Positions 42,983-52,174 of a DNA stretch of 64,000 bases are shown here, in pieces. The stretch is from Bryobacterales bacterium (GTDB taxonomy: Bacteria; Acidobacteriota; Terriglobia; Bryobacterales; Bryobacteraceae): the NCBI GenBank assembly GCA_026954325.1, contig JAIXKK010000028.1:1-64000 (forward strand), read 5' to 3'. The notes below the pieces were generated by a model. That model was not told the DNA's origin. It was given only the letters and a program-made list of their open reading frames with translations, and made no database searches. A program made the position numbers and the translations under genes. How positions within the stretch are numbered: the stretch's first letter is position 1; each line of letters starts with the position of its first letter.

Positions 42983-42990
42983 GGAACGCG

Positions 42991-44211
42991 ATGAAACCTA
43001 ACAAACAGGACGCAATCTGGATCGCCGCACTCGGTATCGCGCTGCTGATCGCCTTGGGATTTGTGTACGACCGTCATTTCGTGCCGGAGTGGAAGGACTA
43101 CCAGGAGGAATTCCGCGAGATGATCGCGGAAAAATATGGCGAGGCCCGGGCATCGCAGGCGCCTGCCGGCGTTCAGCAGATTTGGGTCAAGGAACTGAAA
43201 CGCGTGGACCGCTGCACGACCTGTCACCAGGGGGTGGAATGGAAGGGGTTGGAGAATGCGCCCCAGCCGTTCCGGACGCATTCCAAGGAGGCGCTGGCCA
43301 AACATCCGATATCGAAGTATGGCTGTACGGTATGTCATGGCGGGCAAGGATATGCCGTGGATACGGACTCAGCGCACGCGGTGGCGTTGGAGCATTGGGA
43401 AGAGCCTTTGCTTGGAGAGGAAATGGCAAAGGCCTATACGGTGAGCAACAAGGATGCTCTGCTGCAGGTGAATTGTAACGGCTGCCATCGCTACGACCGC
43501 CAAACCAAGGGCGCGGACGTGATCAACCGCGGAAAGCAACTGGTTGCGGAGAAGGGTTGTCGTGCGTGCCACGTGATCAACGGACGCGGAGGAACGGTGG
43601 GACCGAATCTGACGAACGTGGGTGAGTTGTCGCCGGAGCAGTACGATTACGACCGCCTGAACGGGAAGAAGTCCGTGTTTGCCTGGCACGTGGCGCATTT
43701 CAAGGATCCGAAGGCCATGTCGCCGGCCACCGTGATGCCGAACTTCGGACTGAACAGCAAGGATGCCCAGGCGTTGACGCTTCTGGTCATGAGCTGGAAA
43801 AGAAACGATCTTCCGGTGGAGTACATACCCGGATTTAAGCAGGCCGATGTGCCCACGCCCGAAGAGCAGCAACGGGAAAAAGAGATGCTGACGGGGAAGG
43901 GCGCTTTCTTTGTGCGTAAAGGATGCTTTATCTGTCATGACGTTTCGTCATTCGGGATTCAATCAGCGGCGAAGATCGGTCCCGACCTTTCGATCGCCGT
44001 CGCCGATGTGCAGAGCCGGTTTGGCAGGACGCTGGAGGACTTTCTGGCGCAACCGACCGGGACGATGGCGGTGGTGCTTTCAACGCAGATTCATTTGTCC
44101 GGCGCGGAACGGGCCGAGGCAGTTAGCAAATTGCATGAGGCTTACGAAATAAAGCAAGCCGAATCCGGCAAGGGAGCGGCGGCGCAAGGACAGGTCAGGA
44201 AAGGAAAGTGA
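42991..44211 (+). CDS. Pentaheme cytochrome c, membrane-anchored
   Basis: 406 residues with an N-terminal signal anchor (about 8-26). Five CxxCH sites are present: CTTCH 75-79, CTVCH 112-116, CNGCH 162-166, CRACH 190-194 and CFICH 312-316. The first part resembles cytochrome proteins accompanying clade II nos clusters and Rieske/b complexes; the last haem domain could dock the reductase. It would receive electrons from the Rieske protein and pass them to NosZ in the periplasm. The ATG at 42991 follows GAGG overlapping the cytochrome b stop; its own stop overlaps the GTG of nosZ. Confidence 0.93.
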   Translation: MKPNKQDAIWIAALGIALLIALGFVYDRHFVPEWKDYQEEFREMIAEKYGEARASQAPAGVQQIWVKELKRVDRCTTCHQGVEWKGLENAPQPFRTHSKEALAKHPISKYGCTVCHGGQGYAVDTDSAHAVALEHWEEPLLGEEMAKAYTVSNKDALLQVNCNGCHRYDRQTKGADVINRGKQLVAEKGCRACHVINGRGGTVGPNLTNVGELSPEQYDYDRLNGKKSVFAWHVAHFKDPKAMSPATVMPNFGLNSKDAQALTLLVMSWKRNDLPVEYIPGFKQADVPTPEEQQREKEMLTGKGAFFVRKGCFICHDVSSFGIQSAAKIGPDLSIAVADVQSRFGRTLEDFLAQPTGTMAVVLSTQIHLSGAERAEAVSKLHEAYEIKQAESGKGAAAQGQVRKGK

Positions 44212-46148
44212 GCATTCAAATGACAACGATTCGGAAAAACCGCTGGATAACCGCGGCGCTCGCCCTTTTTGTGGCGGTTGCAATTCTGGGAACCGCCTGC
44301 AGGGGACGCCGCAAGCGGGCGGCGGTGCAGCGTGGCGATGTGAGCGAAGCAGCCGTGTCCACGTACGTTGCGCCGGGTGACCTGGACGAGTTCTATCTCT
44401 TCTCGTCCGGCGGACATTCCGGGAATATATACGTCGCCGGAGTCCCGTCGATGCGGCACATTGCGACCATTCCGGTGTTCACCCCGTATCCCGGCACCGG
44501 CTATGGGTTCGACAAGGAAACGAGAGAGATGTTGGGCCGTTACACATGGGGCGATGTGCACCATCCCTCGATCAGCCAGACCAACGGCGACTACGACGGG
44601 CGCTGGATGTTTGTGAATGACAACGCGAACAACCGGGTGGCCCGCGTCGATCTTCGCGACTTCAAGACAAAGCAGATTCTGGGGCCGCTCCCTAACGTTT
44701 CGGGTAACCACGGCTCGTCGTTTGTGACGCCGAACACCGAGTATATCCTTTCCGCGTCGCGCTTTTCCGCGCCGGTTCCGCGGTCCGCCTATGCGCCGAT
44801 CGAACAGTATGCGACGGAATATAAAGGTATCGTCGCGGGGGTAAAAGTTGATCCCCAATCCGGGAACATGAGCATGGGATGGGAGATCGTGATGCCGCCG
44901 TTCAATTACGACCTCGGTTCAGCGGGCAAGGGGCCGAGCAACGGCTGGGCATTCTGGACCTCCTACAACGCGGAGCGGGCGACAGGCAAGTTGGAGGTGA
45001 CGTCGACGCAAAAGGACCGTGATTACGTTGCGGCGGTAAACTGGAAGGCGGCGGAAAAGGCCATTGCGGACGGAAAGTATAAGACGATCGATGGCGCGAA
45101 GGTGATTGATCCGAAGGTGACGCCGGGCGTTGTCTGGCTGATGCCGTGCGCGAAGAGTCCGCACGGCGCCGACGTGACGCCGGACGGCAAGTATATCGTG
45201 TGCAGCGGAAAGCTGCAGTCCATTACGACGGTATACAGCTTTGACAAGATCCAGAACGCCATTCAGAAGCAGGATTACGCGGGTAACGAGGATGGGATTC
45301 CGGTGATCCGTTATGACGCGATCAAGGAAGCGGAAGTCAACGTGGGGCTCGGGCCGCTGCATACCCAGTACGATGATCAAGGGTACGCCTACACCAGCTT
45401 GTTTGTGGAAAGCGCCGTCGCCAAGTGGAAGCTGGGCACCTGGGAAGTGGTGGATAAGATACCGGTGTCGTACAACATCGGCCACCTCTGCGCGGCGGAG
45501 GGAGATACGATGCACCCGAAGGGAAAGTATCTGATCGCGCTGAACAAACTTTCGCATGGCCGCCATATCAGCGTAGGGCCTTCGCAGCCGGAGGCGTCGC
45601 AGCTTATCGGGATTTCTGGCGAAAAAATGAAACTGCTTTACGACGCTTTCACTGAGCCCGAGCCGCATTACGCGCAGATGATCAAAGTGGAGACTTTGAA
45701 GCCAATTGAGGTCTACCCCAAGGAGGCGAACAAGAATCCCAACGCGATTTGGGACATCAAGGACGCCAAGGTTAACCGCAGTGGCAATAATGTTACCGTG
45801 AAGATGATCGCGGTGCGAAGCAGCTTCGAGCCCAACCGGATCGAGGTGAACCAGGGCGACCATGTGACGGTTCATCTGACGAACATTGAGCAGACTACGG
45901 ATGAACTGCACGGATGGGGACTGGTCGACTACGATATCAACATCGTTGTGGATCCGGGCGAAACCAAGACGGTGGAATTCGTGGCGGATAAGCCGGGAGT
46001 GTACGCGTACTATTGCACGAATTTCTGCTCCGCGTTGCACCAGGAGATGCAAGGCTATCTGCTGGTGAAGCCGCGCGGGGCCGGAGCCACGCCTGCGACG
46101 GCGGGCGCGCCCGGCCCCAACCGGGGAAAGCTTACGGCGTCGAAGTAG
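44208..46148 (+). CDS. nosZ: Nitrous oxide reductase NosZ (clade II type)
   Basis: About 646 residues. It reduces N2O to N2 in the periplasm. The N-terminal propeller carries the CuZ histidines, seen in DVHHPSIS, NHGSSFV and KSPHGADVTPDGKY. The C-terminal cupredoxin domain has the CuA motif CTNFCSALHQEM (Cys603, Cys607, His611, Met614 counted from 44208) and the upstream His in DELHGWG. The leader (WITAALALFVAVAILGTACR) is a Sec-type signal without the twin-arginine motif of clade I, consistent with clade II. GTG at 44208 overlaps the cytochrome stop; ATG at 44220 is an alternative start. It sits between the pentaheme cytochrome and nosB. Confidence 0.97.
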   Translation: MSIQMTTIRKNRWITAALALFVAVAILGTACRGRRKRAAVQRGDVSEAAVSTYVAPGDLDEFYLFSSGGHSGNIYVAGVPSMRHIATIPVFTPYPGTGYGFDKETREMLGRYTWGDVHHPSISQTNGDYDGRWMFVNDNANNRVARVDLRDFKTKQILGPLPNVSGNHGSSFVTPNTEYILSASRFSAPVPRSAYAPIEQYATEYKGIVAGVKVDPQSGNMSMGWEIVMPPFNYDLGSAGKGPSNGWAFWTSYNAERATGKLEVTSTQKDRDYVAAVNWKAAEKAIADGKYKTIDGAKVIDPKVTPGVVWLMPCAKSPHGADVTPDGKYIVCSGKLQSITTVYSFDKIQNAIQKQDYAGNEDGIPVIRYDAIKEAEVNVGLGPLHTQYDDQGYAYTSLFVESAVAKWKLGTWEVVDKIPVSYNIGHLCAAEGDTMHPKGKYLIALNKLSHGRHISVGPSQPEASQLIGISGEKMKLLYDAFTEPEPHYAQMIKVETLKPIEVYPKEANKNPNAIWDIKDAKVNRSGNNVTVKMIAVRSSFEPNRIEVNQGDHVTVHLTNIEQTTDELHGWGLVDYDINIVVDPGETKTVEFVADKPGVYAYYCTNFCSALHQEMQGYLLVKPRGAGATPATAGAPGPNRGKLTASK

Positions 46149-46160
46149 GAGGTACCTTAA

Positions 46161-46835
46161 ATGAATCCATCAGCGGACACGGTCCGCGCATCGGCAACCA
46201 GACGGTTGCAATGGCTGGACAGGTTCTTTGACCGGGATCTCACGCTGGCCAGCCGGATTCTGATCATCGCCGGCGTGGTATTGCTGTTGCCGGTTTACCT
46301 GGCGCCGATGTATAGCATGACGCTTATATCGAACCAGTTTCCGGACGGGCTGGAACTGCACATCTATGCTTCAAGGCTCGAGGGTGGCAAGACGCCCGCC
46401 CGCGATGATTTGCGGGAGATCAATACGCTGAATCATTACATTGGAATGCGGCCGTTGCTTGAGAGCGATTTCAGTGAATTCAAGTGGCTTCCCTTGGCTA
46501 TCGGGGCATTTGCCGTCCTGGCGCTGCGCGCCGTCGTGATCGGGAAAATGTCCAAACTGGTGGACGTGGTTGTGCTGTTCGTGTATTTCGGGCTGTTCTC
46601 GTTGTGGAGCTTCTATGACCGCTTATACCAATATGGGCACAATCTGGATCCCACGGCCCCGGTGAAGGTGCAGCCGTTCACGCCGCCTCTGTTCGGAACG
46701 CAGCAGATTGCGAACTTTACCGTGACCACGGTGCCGGAGATTGGATCATATCTGATGGTTGCGTTCTCGATGCTGCTGATTGCCGCGGTGTGGCATTCGG
46801 CGCGGCAAGCGGCCCGCGACGTAACCGCCACATGA
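46161..46835 (+). CDS. nosB: NosB-like membrane protein
   Basis: 224 residues. Membrane segments are seen at about 30-50 (RILIIAGVVLLLPVYLAPMY), 110-125, 135-150 and 190-208. SNQFPDGLELHIYASRLEGG and DLREINTLNHYIGM lie in the extracytoplasmic loop. This protein accompanies nosZ and nosD in clade II clusters (nosB); its exact role in N2O reduction is unknown. AGGAGG lies nine bases before the ATG. The stop overlaps the nosD start (ATGA). Confidence 0.8.
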   Translation: MNPSADTVRASATRRLQWLDRFFDRDLTLASRILIIAGVVLLLPVYLAPMYSMTLISNQFPDGLELHIYASRLEGGKTPARDDLREINTLNHYIGMRPLLESDFSEFKWLPLAIGAFAVLALRAVVIGKMSKLVDVVVLFVYFGLFSLWSFYDRLYQYGHNLDPTAPVKVQPFTPPLFGTQQIANFTVTTVPEIGSYLMVAFSMLLIAAVWHSARQAARDVTAT

Positions 46836-48187
46836 GAAGATGCGCAGCGGGCGTGGCCGCGCTGATCTGCGCGCTTGCGGAAGCCGGGGCGGCGGAACTC
46901 CGCGTCGGCCCCGGGGCTCGATTTGCAAGGATTACGGATGCGGTGAGGAGCGCGCAACCTCACGACGTGATTCGCGTCTCCGGCGGGACGTATCCAGGCG
47001 ATCTGGTTCTTGACACGCCGGTGCGGTTGATCGGCGAGGGCCGTCCCGTGATCCGTGGAACCGGATCGGGCAGCATCATTACCGTGCGCGCGCCGGGGTG
47101 CGTAATTAGAGGATTCCGCGTGGAGCACAGCGGCAACTCGCTGATGGATGAACATTCGGGCATTCTGTTGCACTCGAGCGGGAACCAGATCACCGGCAAC
47201 GAACTGAGCGACATCCTGTTCGGAATTTACTTTTACGGCTCGAACGATAACATCGTGCGGCGAAACACGATCCGCGGGCGCCTGCAAATCGAGCAGGGCG
47301 AGCGCGGCGCGGGTTTACACTTCTGGAATTGCCTCCGCAACCGCATCGAGGAGAACGTGATCAGCGGAACGCGGGACGGCATGTACCTGCAGAATGCAAG
47401 CGAGAGTATCATCCGGCGTAACCAGGTTACCCAGGCGCGGTATGGGCTGCACTACATGTACTCGAACGGCAATGTTTTCGAGGACAACACCTTCGCCGGT
47501 AACGTGGCCGGGGCGGCGATCATGTACTCCAGCCGGATCCAGCTCCGCCGCAACCGGTTCCTTCACAACCGCGGCTTCAGTTCGTTTGGAATTCTGTTTC
47601 AGGATTCCACGGAGATCACGGCTGAACAGAATATCATCTCGGACAACGCCACCGGCATTTTCGCGGAGTCCCTTCGTTCGAGCACGTTCCGCCGTAATCT
47701 GGTGTCAGGCAATGATACCGCGCTCGAGATGTTTGCCAGTGTGTCGGAAAATGTATTCACGGAGAACAATTTTGTCGCGAATCTCACCCCGATTCGCGTG
47801 ATAGGCCGGACCACAACGACACGGTGGAGCAAGGGCGGCCGCGGCAACTACTGGAACGAGTATGACGGCTATGATCTGGACGGGGACGGCGTGGGCGACG
47901 TGCCGTTTCAGCTCCGGAATCTGTACGAGAAGATGGAAGACAGCCATCCGCGGCTGCGGATCTATTTTCAAAGCCCGGCGGCACGGGCGCTGGCGGCCGC
48001 GGAGCGTGCTTTTCCAATCATGCGCGGAGCCACCGAGGCGGATCCGAAACCGCTCATGCGTCCGGTGGATCTCGGAATTGCCATGAACGGCGGAAAGAGA
48101 CGGAATGCCGCTTACATGCTGGCCGCCGCATCTCTAGTGGGAGCCGGCTTGCTGGCCGGCGCGCTGCTAATCAAGCACAATGGGTAG
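46832..48187 (+). CDS. nosD: NosD, periplasmic copper-centre assembly protein
   Basis: About 451 residues with a short signal peptide (GVAALICALAEAGAAEL). The body is a right-handed beta-helix built of parallel repeats: SGILLHSSGNQITGNELSDI, SNDNIVRRNTIRGR, SENVFTENNFVAN. The C-terminal part has a hydrophobic anchor (MLAAASLVGAGLLAGALLI). NosD works with the NosFY transporter in CuZ maturation of NosZ. The ATG at 46832 overlaps the nosB stop. Confidence 0.92.
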   Translation: MRRCAAGVAALICALAEAGAAELRVGPGARFARITDAVRSAQPHDVIRVSGGTYPGDLVLDTPVRLIGEGRPVIRGTGSGSIITVRAPGCVIRGFRVEHSGNSLMDEHSGILLHSSGNQITGNELSDILFGIYFYGSNDNIVRRNTIRGRLQIEQGERGAGLHFWNCLRNRIEENVISGTRDGMYLQNASESIIRRNQVTQARYGLHYMYSNGNVFEDNTFAGNVAGAAIMYSSRIQLRRNRFLHNRGFSSFGILFQDSTEITAEQNIISDNATGIFAESLRSSTFRRNLVSGNDTALEMFASVSENVFTENNFVANLTPIRVIGRTTTTRWSKGGRGNYWNEYDGYDLDGDGVGDVPFQLRNLYEKMEDSHPRLRIYFQSPAARALAAAERAFPIMRGATEADPKPLMRPVDLGIAMNGGKRRNAAYMLAAASLVGAGLLAGALLIKHNG

Positions 48188-48191
48188 ATAC

Positions 48192-48959
48192 ATGATTCAA
48201 GTATCGAACCTGCGTAAGGAATTCGGCGGCCAGGTTGCGTTGGATGAGATTTCGTTCAATGTGGAGCAGGGAGAATGCCTCGCGCTGCTGGGCCCCAACG
48301 GAAGCGGAAAATCGACCGCCCTGAAATGCATCGCTGGGTTGGTCCGGCCGTCGTCGGGAAGAATCCTGATCGCGGGAGTAGACACGGCGAGGGATGGATG
48401 CGCGTCCCGGAAACTGCTGTCGTACTTGCCGCAGCAGGTGGCATTTCCCATCCATTTGCGAACACGCGAGGTGCTCGAGTTCTATGCGAAGCTGCGGAAC
48501 ATGCCGGGCGGGCGCGTGGACGAGGTGGTGAAGATGCTCGGATGCGGGGCGTTCGAGAAGCGATTCGTATCGGAACTTTCCGGCGGCATGCGCCAGCGCC
48601 TGGCGATCGCGGTGGCGTGTTTGCCTGACGTTCCACTGTTGATGCTGGACGAGCCGACGGCGAGTCTCGATCCGGAAAGCGCGGCAAGCTTCCGGCGTCT
48701 CCTGTGGGATCTGAAGTTGGCCGGCAAGACGATCGTGTTCGCGACCCACGTGCTGGCGGATGTGGAGAAACTGGCGGACCGGATTGCGATTCTGGTGAAC
48801 GGGAAGTTGCCGGCGGTGAAGACGCTGGAGGAATCCGGTCTGAAGCAGTTCGGCTGCGAAGAAATTTACTTGAGGTACTTGCATGCGTGTGATGAGCGTG
48901 GCGCTGCTGATGGTGCTGAGCGCGTGTCAATCCCATGCGCCGCGGCCGGTTCCGATTGA
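48192..48959 (+). CDS. nosF: NosF, ABC transporter ATP-binding protein
   Basis: About 255 residues. Walker A GPNGSGKST, signature LSGGMRQRLAIAVA and Walker B VPLLMLDEPTASLDP are intact. It energises NosY for the maturation of the copper centre. An upstream ATG at 48180 in the same frame overlaps the nosD stop and is also possible. The end overlaps nosL by 77 bp in another frame, so translation is coupled. Confidence 0.93.
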   Translation: MIQVSNLRKEFGGQVALDEISFNVEQGECLALLGPNGSGKSTALKCIAGLVRPSSGRILIAGVDTARDGCASRKLLSYLPQQVAFPIHLRTREVLEFYAKLRNMPGGRVDEVVKMLGCGAFEKRFVSELSGGMRQRLAIAVACLPDVPLLMLDEPTASLDPESAASFRRLLWDLKLAGKTIVFATHVLADVEKLADRIAILVNGKLPAVKTLEESGLKQFGCEEIYLRYLHACDERGAADGAERVSIPCAAAGSD

Positions 48960-49329
48960 ATCTTCGGACATGTGCGGGCACTGCCGCATGGCGATCTCGC
49001 AAAAGCAGTTCGCGGCCGAGGTATTCGATGCCGGGGAGAACGTCGTGAAGTTTGACGACATCGGCTGTATGCTCCGGTGGCTTACCGGACAACGGAAGCA
49101 AGCGGCTGCCGTGTACGTTGTAGACTATGCCGGCCGGGAGTGGCTGGAGGCCAGGACAGCTACGTTCGTTCGCGCGCCGAAAGTCGCAACGCCGATGGGC
49201 GGCGGTATTCTTGCTTTCGCCGGCCGGGCAGAGGCCGAGGCGGCGGCAAGAAAATTTGAGGGTACGGTGGCGGCGTTTTCCGATTTGCTTCAGGACAAGA
49301 CGGCATGGAACTCAACGCAATCGCGCTGA
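48883..49329 (+). CDS. nosL: NosL, copper-binding lipoprotein
   Basis: 148 residues. A lipoprotein signal ends in VLSAC (Cys15). SSDMCGHCRMAISQKQFAAE contains the conserved Met-Cys-x-x-Cys-x-Met copper-binding motif with Cys31 and Cys34. NosL delivers Cu(I) to apo-NosZ at the membrane surface. It begins inside nosF and ends 25 bp inside nosY, so it is tightly packed in the operon. Confidence 0.92.
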   Translation: MRVMSVALLMVLSACQSHAPRPVPIESSDMCGHCRMAISQKQFAAEVFDAGENVVKFDDIGCMLRWLTGQRKQAAAVYVVDYAGREWLEARTATFVRAPKVATPMGGGILAFAGRAEAEAAARKFEGTVAAFSDLLQDKTAWNSTQSR

Positions 49330-50135
49330 TTGCGCGGCAGGAAATGAGGGTGTGCTCGCGGAGCCGCTGGCTGGTTGGATTTGCCGTGGTGTTCGGCGTG
49401 CTCTCGCTCGCCATCGCATACTTCGGCGCCGTAACCGCCGGCTCTGTCGGCATCCAGGGGTTCGAACGTACGGCCGCGAGCCTGGTGAGTCTTGTGCTGT
49501 ATCTGGTGCCCCTGTTGGGGCTGATGCTCGCGGGCTTTCACATTTCTACCGAGCGGGCGGAAAATGAATTGCTCTTTTCACAACCCGTATCGCGCCGCGA
49601 CATTCTATTTGGGCGCCTGGCTGGAATGTTTGTAACCATGTCGGGGGCGATCGCCGCCGGATTCGGACTTTCCGGCGGTGTGATCCTCGTGGAGACCGGC
49701 TCGGAAGGAGCGCTGCGCTTTCTCGGAGTGATCGCGCTGACACTCCTCCTTACGGCCGTATTTCTTGCGATGGGAGCGGCCATCGGGCTGATGTCACAAT
49801 CGCGCGCGCAGGCCCTCGGCGCCGCGTTGGGCGCATGGTTCTTTTTCGTTATCTTTTATGACCTCGCGGTGATGGGGATGACGTTCGTGCTCCGCGAGCG
49901 CACGGCGAACAACATGATTTTTCTCTCGCTTTTCGGCAATCCGGTGGGGCTGGCGCGCGTGTTGAGTCTGACAACGCTGAGCGATCCGGCCATATTCGGA
50001 CCCGCGGGGGCGGCGCTGCTGAAATATTTAGGGGGCACGGTTCAGGCCTATTCGGCGCTGGTGCTGGGCCTGTGCGCATGGATTATTGCGCCGCTGGCGC
50101 TTGCCGCGCGAATGATCCGCCGAATGGATCTGTAA
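49305..50135 (+). CDS. nosY: NosY, ABC transporter permease
   Basis: 276 residues with six membrane helices (FAVVFGVLSLAIAYFGAVTA, SLVSLVLYLVPLLGLMLAGF and others). The conserved ISTERAENELLFSQPVSRRD and ALGAALGAWFFFVIFYDLAV segments are typical of the NosY/ABC-2 family. It forms the membrane part of the NosFY transporter that supplies NosD with an assembly factor, probably sulfur. It is the last gene of the cluster; the next gene lies 69 bp downstream and is unrelated. Confidence 0.92.
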   Translation: MELNAIALIARQEMRVCSRSRWLVGFAVVFGVLSLAIAYFGAVTAGSVGIQGFERTAASLVSLVLYLVPLLGLMLAGFHISTERAENELLFSQPVSRRDILFGRLAGMFVTMSGAIAAGFGLSGGVILVETGSEGALRFLGVIALTLLLTAVFLAMGAAIGLMSQSRAQALGAALGAWFFFVIFYDLAVMGMTFVLRERTANNMIFLSLFGNPVGLARVLSLTTLSDPAIFGPAGAALLKYLGGTVQAYSALVLGLCAWIIAPLALAARMIRRMDL

Positions 50136-50204
50136 CCGGACAGGACACCTCGGCCGGAAGATCCTCCGGGCGTGCTGAACGAAAGGGTCGCAAGGAGCAC
50201 TCCG

Positions 50205-52121
50205 ATGGGTAATTGGACGAGACGCACGTGGATGGCGGGCAGCGCCGGGATGGCGCTGGCCGCTTCCCTTCCCCGGCGGGATCTGCTGCGGAAAGGGTTT
50301 CCGGCGGACTGGCTGGCGGCGCATTTGATAAAGCGCGAGAACTGGCATCCGTTTCCGAGGGCGGCGGAGCGGCGGGGCTGGGAGGAGTTGCCGGCGGATG
50401 CGCGGAAGGCGGTGACGGCGGCGGGCGAGGCGTGTTTGGGCACGGACTGGCCGGCGCTTCCGGCGACGCTGTTTCTGGAGTTTGCGCGGAACGGGAACCG
50501 GTCGCACTACGAACGCGTGCGGGACGCGCGGCGGAACAAACTGCGGGACCTGGTGATGGCGGAGTGCGTGGAGTTCCGGGGACGGTTTCTGGACGATGTC
50601 GCGAACGGAATCTGGACAACGTGCGAGGAGACGTACTGGGGTCTCCCGGCGCACGTGGGGGTGCAGAAGGCCGGCGTGGGGCTGCCGGATGCGGCCGAGC
50701 CGACAGTGGATCTGTTCGCGGCGGAGACTTCGGCGCTGCTGGCATGGACGCTGTACCTGCTGGGTCCGAGCCTGGATGGTGTTTCGCGGCGGCTTCAGGA
50801 ACGGATCTTTTTCGAGACGGACCGGCGGATTCTGACGCCGAACCTGGAGCGGGAGGATTTCGGCTGGATGGGGTTTTCGGGGAATCCGGTGAACAACTGG
50901 AATCCCTGGATCAATTCCAACTGGCTGGCGGCGGCGCTGCTGCTCGAGAGGGACGAAGAGCGGCGGCGGCGGACGGTGGGGAAGATTCTGCGCTCGCTGG
51001 ACAATTTTCTGAACTCGTATCACGACGATGGGGGGTGTGACGAAGGGCCGGGCTACTGGTTCCGGGCGGGCGGGTCGTTGTTCGATTGTCTGGAGTTGCT
51101 CTATTCGGCGACGGGTGGGGCGTTGGATCTGTATGGGAATCCGCTGGTGAAGGAGATCGGGCGCTACATTTACCGGGCGCATATTCACGACGATTACTTC
51201 ATCAACTTCGCGGACGCCTCGGCGCGGCTGAAGATGGAAGGGGACCTGGTGAACCGGTATGGGCGACGGATTGGGGACGAGAAGATGGCGGCATTCGGGG
51301 CGTATGGAGCGGAGGGACAGGATGTGGCGAAGGCGGGGAGCATCGGGCGGCAGTTGCCGGCGCTGATGAACCTGGAGGCGCTGCGCAAGGCTCCGCGGTC
51401 GCAGGCGCTGGTCAGGGATGTGTGGCTGGCGGGGATACAGGTGATGGCGGCGCGGCGGAAGGATGGGTCGGCGGAGGGGTTGTACCTGGCGGCGCAGGGC
51501 GGGCACAACGCGGAGAGTCACAATCACAACGACGTGGGGAACTTCATTGTGTACGCCGATGGCGAACCCGTGGTGATCGACGTCGGTGTGGAGACGTACA
51601 CGGCGAAGACGTTCAGTTCGCGGCGCTATGAGATCTGGACGATGCAGTCGGCGTATCACAATCTCCCGGCGATCGGCGGGGTGATGCAGAGCGCGGGGCG
51701 GGAGTACGCGGCAAGGGATGTGGCTTATCGCGCCGATGATGACATGGCGGAGTTTTCGCTGAACCTCGAGGGGGCTTATCCGGAGGCGGCGGGGCTGCGG
51801 AGTTGGAAGCGCGTGCTGCGGTTGGACCGGAAAAACAACGAGGTGGAGGTGCGGGACCGGTATGAGTTGCGAAAGCAGGTATCGCCGGTCGCGTTGACGC
51901 TGATGACTCCGCGGGCGGTGCAGGTTATGGGTCCAGGGCAGTTGCGGCTGGGCAATGTGAAGGTTGGATATGAGGGGGTTTCGTTCGCGGTGAAGACGGA
52001 GGAGATAGCGATTCGCGATGCGCGCCTGCGGGGGGCATGGGGAGAGCGGTTGTACCGCGTGCTGCTGACGGCGGAGAATCCGGCGATGAGCGGGGGCTGG
52101 ACGCTGCGATTTGCGCAATAG
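50205..52121 (+). CDS. Heparinase II/III-family protein with Tat-type leader
   Basis: About 638 residues. WTRRTWMAGSAGMALAASLP is a twin-arginine-like leader and AAGGAG lies eight bases before the ATG. An alpha/alpha-toroid N-terminal half is followed by a beta-sandwich with AAQGGHNAESHNHNDVGNFI and DVGVETYTAKTF, the conserved metal and active-site region of heparinase II/III-like lyases and hydrolases. It probably degrades an acidic polysaccharide outside the cytoplasm. It lies 69 bp after nosY but has its own ribosome-binding site and is unrelated in function. Confidence 0.85.
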   Translation: MGNWTRRTWMAGSAGMALAASLPRRDLLRKGFPADWLAAHLIKRENWHPFPRAAERRGWEELPADARKAVTAAGEACLGTDWPALPATLFLEFARNGNRSHYERVRDARRNKLRDLVMAECVEFRGRFLDDVANGIWTTCEETYWGLPAHVGVQKAGVGLPDAAEPTVDLFAAETSALLAWTLYLLGPSLDGVSRRLQERIFFETDRRILTPNLEREDFGWMGFSGNPVNNWNPWINSNWLAAALLLERDEERRRRTVGKILRSLDNFLNSYHDDGGCDEGPGYWFRAGGSLFDCLELLYSATGGALDLYGNPLVKEIGRYIYRAHIHDDYFINFADASARLKMEGDLVNRYGRRIGDEKMAAFGAYGAEGQDVAKAGSIGRQLPALMNLEALRKAPRSQALVRDVWLAGIQVMAARRKDGSAEGLYLAAQGGHNAESHNHNDVGNFIVYADGEPVVIDVGVETYTAKTFSSRRYEIWTMQSAYHNLPAIGGVMQSAGREYAARDVAYRADDDMAEFSLNLEGAYPEAAGLRSWKRVLRLDRKNNEVEVRDRYELRKQVSPVALTLMTPRAVQVMGPGQLRLGNVKVGYEGVSFAVKTEEIAIRDARLRGAWGERLYRVLLTAENPAMSGGWTLRFAQ

Positions 52122-52174
52122 CGCTTGCGCTACCCGGTGGTGTGCCGGAGGCGCGAGGCGGTTAAGCTGAAGAT

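Noticed and set aside
42337..42990. Upstream extension of the pentaheme cytochrome frame
   Set aside because: The frame is open but overlaps the cytochrome b gene, and the ATG at 42991 has a ribosome-binding site and the membrane anchor right after it.
50141..50170. Hairpin after nosY as transcription terminator
   Set aside because: A CCGGA/TCCGG stem is present but no run of T follows, so it is not a convincing intrinsic terminator.
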